Shown here in pieces: positions 60,619 through 64,000 of a stretch of 64,000 bases of DNA. Below the pieces are notes generated by a model. It was not told where the DNA came from, did no database searches, and saw only the letters and a list, made by a program, of their open reading frames with translations. The stretch comes from Paenibacillus sp. GSMTC-2017. Lineage in GTDB: Bacteria > Bacillota > Bacilli > Paenibacillales > Paenibacillaceae. The translations under genes were made by a program, and so were the position numbers. Each line of letters starts with the position of its first letter. The stretch's first letter is position 1. Location: contig NZ_JAECMT010000002.1 in assembly GCF_016019935.1 (NCBI RefSeq), forward strand, positions 868,001 through 932,000. Direction: 5' to 3'.

Positions 60619-60849
60619 TTATTCTTTCTTTGAATCAACTTCTTTTTCTGTACGCAATTTATCCGGTGTTACATCATTTCCAAGTGCATCAAGCACGGTT
60701 AAGCCTGTGAAAGTGTTAATTACTTGTCCGCGAATTTCTCTTAAGTAATCTTCGCGCAACACTTGTTGCTCAACCCACTCTGCATTTGTTAACCCTTCTT
60801 CTCGCTGTTTTTTCGCTAATTCATTAATACGACCTAAACTTTTAATCAT
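60619..60849 (-). CDS. DUF896-family small protein (YnzC-like)
   Basis: A 76-residue cytoplasmic helical protein. The pattern IGRINELAKKQREEGLTNAEWVEQQVLREDYLREIRGQV is diagnostic of DUF896, whose B. subtilis member YnzC forms a three-helix bundle and is part of the LexA regulon. Here it lies upstream of a LLM oxidoreductase and downstream of an Rrf2 regulator. Its role is unknown. GGGAGAAGC precedes the ATG. Confidence 0.9.
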   Translation of the reverse strand: MIKSLGRINELAKKQREEGLTNAEWVEQQVLREDYLREIRGQVINTFTGLTVLDALGNDVTPDKLRTEKEVDSKKE

Positions 60850-60924
60850 TATGCTTCTCCCTTTTCTTATCAGCGATAGATTCTATATTTTAAGTTTGTA
60901 CTCAATTAGAAACTTACTTTGCCA

Positions 60925-61401
60925 TTACAAAACCATTTTTTCTTTTACCCATTGTTGTAACAATTGCATTTTTGGTTGAAAGCCAACCTTTATGTCTTCA
61001 TTCAAAGATGCAATCGTTTCGCGCTTCAGCACAGACTGCCATGATGACTCGGCTTCTTCCATTAAATCTGTTAACAAGCAGCATCCACCCTCATCTAAGT
61101 CAAGCATGCCATGCAATACACCACTAGACGAATAAAGAGATTGTTGTCCCTCTATTGCAAGATAAACATCGTAAATCCGAATATCTTCAGGTTTTTTTCG
61201 AAGTTTAAACCCGCCTTTTACCCCTGGTACTGAAATAATCAAATCTGCGCTAACTAACTTTCTTAACAATTTTTGAAAATATGTTGGTGAAGCCCCCAAT
61301 TGTTGGCTAATCGCTTCCCCAGGTAATACCGCTTTATCCGGCAACATGTTAAGGATAAGGATGGCATACACGGACTGCTCAACTCCCGTTTTCATCTGCA
61401 T
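60925..61401 (-). CDS. Rrf2-family transcriptional regulator
   Basis: A 158-residue regulator from ATG 61401 (GGAGGTGATT upstream; a longer frame starting 20 codons earlier lacks a site). The winged helix is MQMKTGVEQSVYAILILNMLPDKAVLPGEAISQQLGASPTYFQKLLRKLVSADLIISVPGVKGGFKL (read in parts, 1-67). Single cysteines follow in DEGGCCLLTDL, fewer than the three of Fe-S IscR/NsrR types, so it may be a thiol or non-Fe-S sensor. It lies upstream of the DUF896 and LLM genes on the same strand and likely controls them. Confidence 0.88.
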   Translation of the reverse strand: MQMKTGVEQSVYAILILNMLPDKAVLPGEAISQQLGASPTYFQKLLRKLVSADLIISVPGVKGGFKLRKKPEDIRIYDVYLAIEGQQSLYSSSGVLHGMLDLDEGGCCLLTDLMEEAESSWQSVLKRETIASLNEDIKVGFQPKMQLLQQWVKEKMVL

Positions 61402-61616
61402 TGCAATCACCTCCTTCATTTTTATTAATCTTTTAAATGTAATCCACTCAATGTTAAACAAACTAAAGTGGATAATGATTGTCCGCTTTAGTTTAACTTA
61501 TCGTTATATAAAAGTAAACCGTTCTATGGTGCTGACTGCTCACACCATAGTATGCTTCATTCCTTCCTTGCTGACGAAGCTATCGGGGGTTATTTCCCTC
61601 TAAGCTATCCATCAAA

Positions 61617-61651
61617 TAAAAAACGCAACCCTTTTCAGGATTACGTTTGTG
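61617..61651 (-). terminator. Terminator of the NAD(P)-binding protein gene
   Basis: On the minus strand AAACGTAATCC and GGGTTGCGTTT pair with two wobbles around TGAAAA and are followed by TTTTATTTG. Confidence 0.75.
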
Positions 61652-61695
61652 CATTATTATTGGTGGAGTCTAGGGAATGAGGGGAATGAGAATCC

Positions 61696-62361
61696 CTAAT
61701 CTCGCATACTTATTATTTTAAGTTCATTGCTTTCAATAATAGGCTTGGAATAACCTTTTCTTGCCGCCTCGATCATGGCCTTTCCTATTTGTTCAGATGT
61801 TATGACACTATTAATTTTCAATAATAACGAATTCAAAGGTTTCAGTACGTCATAAAAAAATTGATACCATTTTGTTTTTGATTTCACACCATGTAATGGT
61901 ATGATCGCACCTGGGCGAAACATATAAGCCTCCTTAAATGGAAGCTGCAGTAACGCATTTTCGGTTTTCCCTTTTACTCTTGCCCACATAGAACGCCCCT
62001 TTTCGGAACTATCTGTCCCACTTCCTGAAACATATATAAACGTCATTTGAGGATTCAATCTTGCTAAAGTGTTGGCAACGGATAGCGTATAATCATACGT
62101 TATTTTTATATATTCCTCTTCCTTCATACCTGCAGAAGAAACCCCAAGGCAGAAAAAACAAGCATCGAATCCAGTTATTTTATTTTCTATCGATGATAAA
62201 TCAGATATATGATTAAGCTCAATTTGATTTAGTTTTTTATGTTGCTGAGCTGTACGATTTCGACCAACCGCAACAATTTCCTGAACTTCTTCATCTAATA
62301 AACATTCCCTGAGCGTACTTTGACCAACCATACCAGTAGCCCCAAATATAATAACCTTCAT
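61696..62361 (-). CDS. NAD(P)-binding Rossmann-fold protein (atypical SDR)
   Basis: A 221-residue protein of the NmrA/HTATIP2-like atypical SDR group. The N-terminal VIIFGATGMVGQSTLRECL is the glycine-rich nucleotide site, FDACFFCLGVSSAGMKEEEYIKITYDYTLSVANTLA gives the second block and TFIYVSGSGTDSSEKGRSMWARVKGKTENAL holds Ser and Tyr-position residues (the usual catalytic Tyr is replaced by Trp). It ends the operon with the DhaK/DhaQ-like gene, 37 bp downstream of it. Substrate unknown. Confidence 0.85.
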   Translation of the reverse strand: MKVIIFGATGMVGQSTLRECLLDEEVQEIVAVGRNRTAQQHKKLNQIELNHISDLSSIENKITGFDACFFCLGVSSAGMKEEEYIKITYDYTLSVANTLARLNPQMTFIYVSGSGTDSSEKGRSMWARVKGKTENALLQLPFKEAYMFRPGAIIPLHGVKSKTKWYQFFYDVLKPLNSLLLKINSVITSEQIGKAMIEAARKGYSKPIIESNELKIISMRD

Positions 62362-62398
62362 TTAGTTAGCCCCCTCCTGAACCACAAACTTATTGTGA

Positions 62399-63400
62399 CT
62401 ACCAGTTTGATACGCGAACATCCGCCTTCAACCATTTCTCCCAGTTAGGATCTTCAAGCTTAAGCAGACTTAATGTAATCCCCTTCATATCCAAGGATGT
62501 CAGGTGCGAACCTACTTTAAAGAAACGGGCATCGATGCCTTCCAGTTGGATCAAACGCCTGATATCATTGGCGAAAATATATTGCTCCATTAAGGGAGTT
62601 GAACCTAAACCATTAATTAAGAAGGCAAACTTATCTCCTTTTTTCCAGCGGTAAATGCTTTTCAGCTTGTTCATTAATTCAATCGCAATCTTCTCGGAAG
62701 AATCGAACGTCTCTTTGCGGTAACCTTCTTCTCCATGAATTCCGACGCCAAAATAAACTTCGTGATCCTCCAGAGTAAACGAAGGCTCCTTTTGAAACGG
62801 GTTATGAGCAGGCGTCAGTGCAACGCCCAACGTATGTAGATGGCTAACGACAGAAGTACCAATCTCCTTCAGCTCATGCAAAGAATATCCTTCCGTTGCT
62901 GCCGCACCGACGATTTTATGCACAAAAACAGTACCTGCTACTCCTCTTCTTCTTTTGTTAAACGTAGCATCGTTTTCAATAGAAACATCATCGTTCACAA
63001 TAATATGATCGACAGATCTGCCTTCTTTTGTAGCGATAGATTCGGCTGTTAAGAAGTTGTCCACATCCGCTTTGAAATTTTTCACAATCATCAGGATTCT
63101 TTGACTTTTATCCACCTTATGGATCGCAGCCAATATTTGTTCCGGCGTTGGAGAAGTAAAAATCGTTCCACTAACCGCTATAGAGAGCATTCCGTCCCCA
63201 ACGTAACCGAAATGCGCGGGTTCGTGACCGCTACCACCGCCACTTAAAAGAACAACGTTCTGTCCAATGTCCCCTAGGTCTTTTCGATAAATAATGTGAT
63301 GCTCTGAATCATAGTCAACTCTGTCTTTGTGTTCAAAATAATATCCCTGCAACATATCATCAACTATATTTTGGACTTCGTTTGTAATTCTTTTCATCAT
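62399..63400 (-). CDS. Dihydroxyacetone kinase subunit DhaK or its paralogue, coactivator DhaQ
   Basis: A 333-residue protein of the DhaK fold. It keeps the sugar-binding set: LLSGGGSGHEPAHFGYVG (about 51-68), RRRGVAGTVFVHK (about 150) and GVGIHGEEG with His222, the residue that binds dihydroxyacetone covalently. No dhaL or dhaM gene follows; the next gene is an SDR-like protein. Because the regulator dhaS lies directly upstream with an ATGA overlap, as in Lactococcus, this may be the catalytically inert DhaK paralogue DhaQ, which binds substrate and turns DhaS into an activator. Catalytic DhaK cannot be ruled out from sequence alone. Confidence 0.85.
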   Translation of the reverse strand: MMKRITNEVQNIVDDMLQGYYFEHKDRVDYDSEHHIIYRKDLGDIGQNVVLLSGGGSGHEPAHFGYVGDGMLSIAVSGTIFTSPTPEQILAAIHKVDKSQRILMIVKNFKADVDNFLTAESIATKEGRSVDHIIVNDDVSIENDATFNKRRRGVAGTVFVHKIVGAAATEGYSLHELKEIGTSVVSHLHTLGVALTPAHNPFQKEPSFTLEDHEVYFGVGIHGEEGYRKETFDSSEKIAIELMNKLKSIYRWKKGDKFAFLINGLGSTPLMEQYIFANDIRRLIQLEGIDARFFKVGSHLTSLDMKGITLSLLKLEDPNWEKWLKADVRVSNW

Positions 63401-63978
63401 TTCTCCACCTTATGGTTTGCGGATAGCCGCAGGGATAATAATAATTGATCATGAATGATCATTTTCATCAAAGACGACATGACTGACGGATCAACCACGC
63501 AATCATTACTTATCCAATCTTTGATTGTGCCCCCAAATCCATGACTATAAAAAGAGGCTAAAAAACTTTTTTTCTCTTCGGAAACACTTACCCCAGCGCC
63601 AACCGACAGTTCATCGATAATTTTAATATATAAGTTTTTTGTATGTTCAAATAAATATTCGTTAAACGAATTTTGCTCGACAACCTTAAACGCATTTCGA
63701 TAAAACCGTTGATTTTCATAAAAATAGCGGAATAACTGATTAAAAATATTTTCCCACTTCTCATATTCAATAAAGTCGGTGATGTTCTCCTTCGTTTCTT
63801 CTTTATAGATCCATCCTAGTAATTCATATTTATCTAGGAAATGATAATAAAACGATTGCCTTCGCATCTGACAGTTTGACATGATGTCGCTAACCGAGAC
63901 TTTATGGAACGATTCTGTCTCCATTAGTTCTTTTAATGATTTTGCAATCATTTTTTTTGTAATGATCGATGAAGTCAT
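63397..63978 (-). CDS. dhaS: TetR-type activator DhaS
   Basis: A 193-residue TetR-family protein from ATG 63978 (AAAGGATGG upstream; a frame from 63987 adds three residues). The HTH (about 8-52) reads IITKKMIAKSLKELMETESFHKVSVSDIMSNCQMRRQSFYYHFLDKYELL, the form seen in DhaS, which activates dihydroxyacetone kinase genes when partnered by DhaQ. The C-terminal half is helical (LASFYSHGFGGTIKDWI matches the DhaS ligand region). It overlaps the DhaK/DhaQ gene by 4 bp. Any divergent dhaKLM operon would lie beyond the window's right edge. Confidence 0.88.
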   Translation of the reverse strand: MTSSIITKKMIAKSLKELMETESFHKVSVSDIMSNCQMRRQSFYYHFLDKYELLGWIYKEETKENITDFIEYEKWENIFNQLFRYFYENQRFYRNAFKVVEQNSFNEYLFEHTKNLYIKIIDELSVGAGVSVSEEKKSFLASFYSHGFGGTIKDWISNDCVVDPSVMSSLMKMIIHDQLLLSLRLSANHKVEK

Positions 63979-64000
63979 TCCAACCATCCTTTCGCTCCAA

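Overview
The window looks like a stretch of chromosome from a low-GC, spore-forming Firmicute, most probably a Paenibacillus or close relative. The grounds are a complete gerA-type spore germination operon, strong AGGAGG-type ribosome binding sites, several ECF sigma/anti-sigma pairs, a copper-amine-oxidase 'stalk' protein, MalT-like LuxR regulators and perfect 7-1-7 Fur boxes. No rRNA, tRNA, CRISPR array or phage was seen. The organism call is inference from gene families; no 16S or marker gene is present.

Layout. 0-4 kb: gerA-gerB-gerC germinant receptor operon. 4-8 kb (minus): a feu-like siderophore uptake operon (AraC regulator, binding lipoprotein, two FecCD permeases, no ATPase) in which the regulator is joined in frame to the lipoprotein across a Fur-box promoter. 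8-14.7 kb: pyroglutamyl peptidase, macrolide 2'-phosphotransferase, a tandem-Gmad2 secreted protein, an ECF sigma factor with an apparent ATT start and its anti-sigma factor, an MDR oxidoreductase and a PAP2 phosphatase. 14.8-20.6 kb (minus): a tight operon of nucleotidyltransferase, UvrA paralogue, ECF sigma factor and unknown protein. 20.7-23.3 kb (minus): a second ECF sigma / membrane anti-sigma-like / stalk-domain operon. 23.5-25 kb: a nuclease-like winged-helix protein with an attenuator-like leader, followed by a 267-bp tandem duplication carrying a 135-bp palindromic repeat that also occurs at 12.4 kb.

25-35 kb: methyltransferase, ydbST-like bacteriocin-defence pair, TetR regulator, a DUF3817-MFS fusion, DinB and VOC proteins, an AraC/GyrI regulator, and a second iron locus (Btr-like AraC/binding-protein fusion plus a binding lipoprotein with its own Fur box). 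35-37.4 kb is a decaying operon (frameshifted MDR oxidoreductase, multiply deleted MFS pump). 37.7-44.5 kb: a large MalT-like LuxR regulator divergent from a drug MFS transporter, a small ABC/GntR operon, then an IS3 remnant abutting a histidine-kinase relic. 44.5-52.7 kb: YdeI-like protein, LLM oxidoreductase divergent from a MocR regulator, an unknown secreted protein, a broken ATPase-LuxR regulator, DoxX, and a modular lytic polysaccharide monooxygenase with a long leader. 52.8-57.3 kb (minus): a ytr-like GntR/ABC operon behind a perfect palindromic operator. 57.6-64 kb (minus): beta-helix protein, Hsp33, LLM oxidoreductase, DUF896, Rrf2, NAD(P)-binding protein, and a DhaS/DhaK-or-DhaQ pair at the edge.

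Together the region is an accessory, environment-facing segment: iron scavenging, antibiotic and bacteriocin defence, envelope-stress sigma factors, chitin attack, and many one-component regulators sitting beside their likely targets. The strongest leads are (1) the nuclease-like gene tied to a mobile-looking 135-bp repeat, and (2) two loci that look like stages in the making of a regulator/binding-protein fusion.
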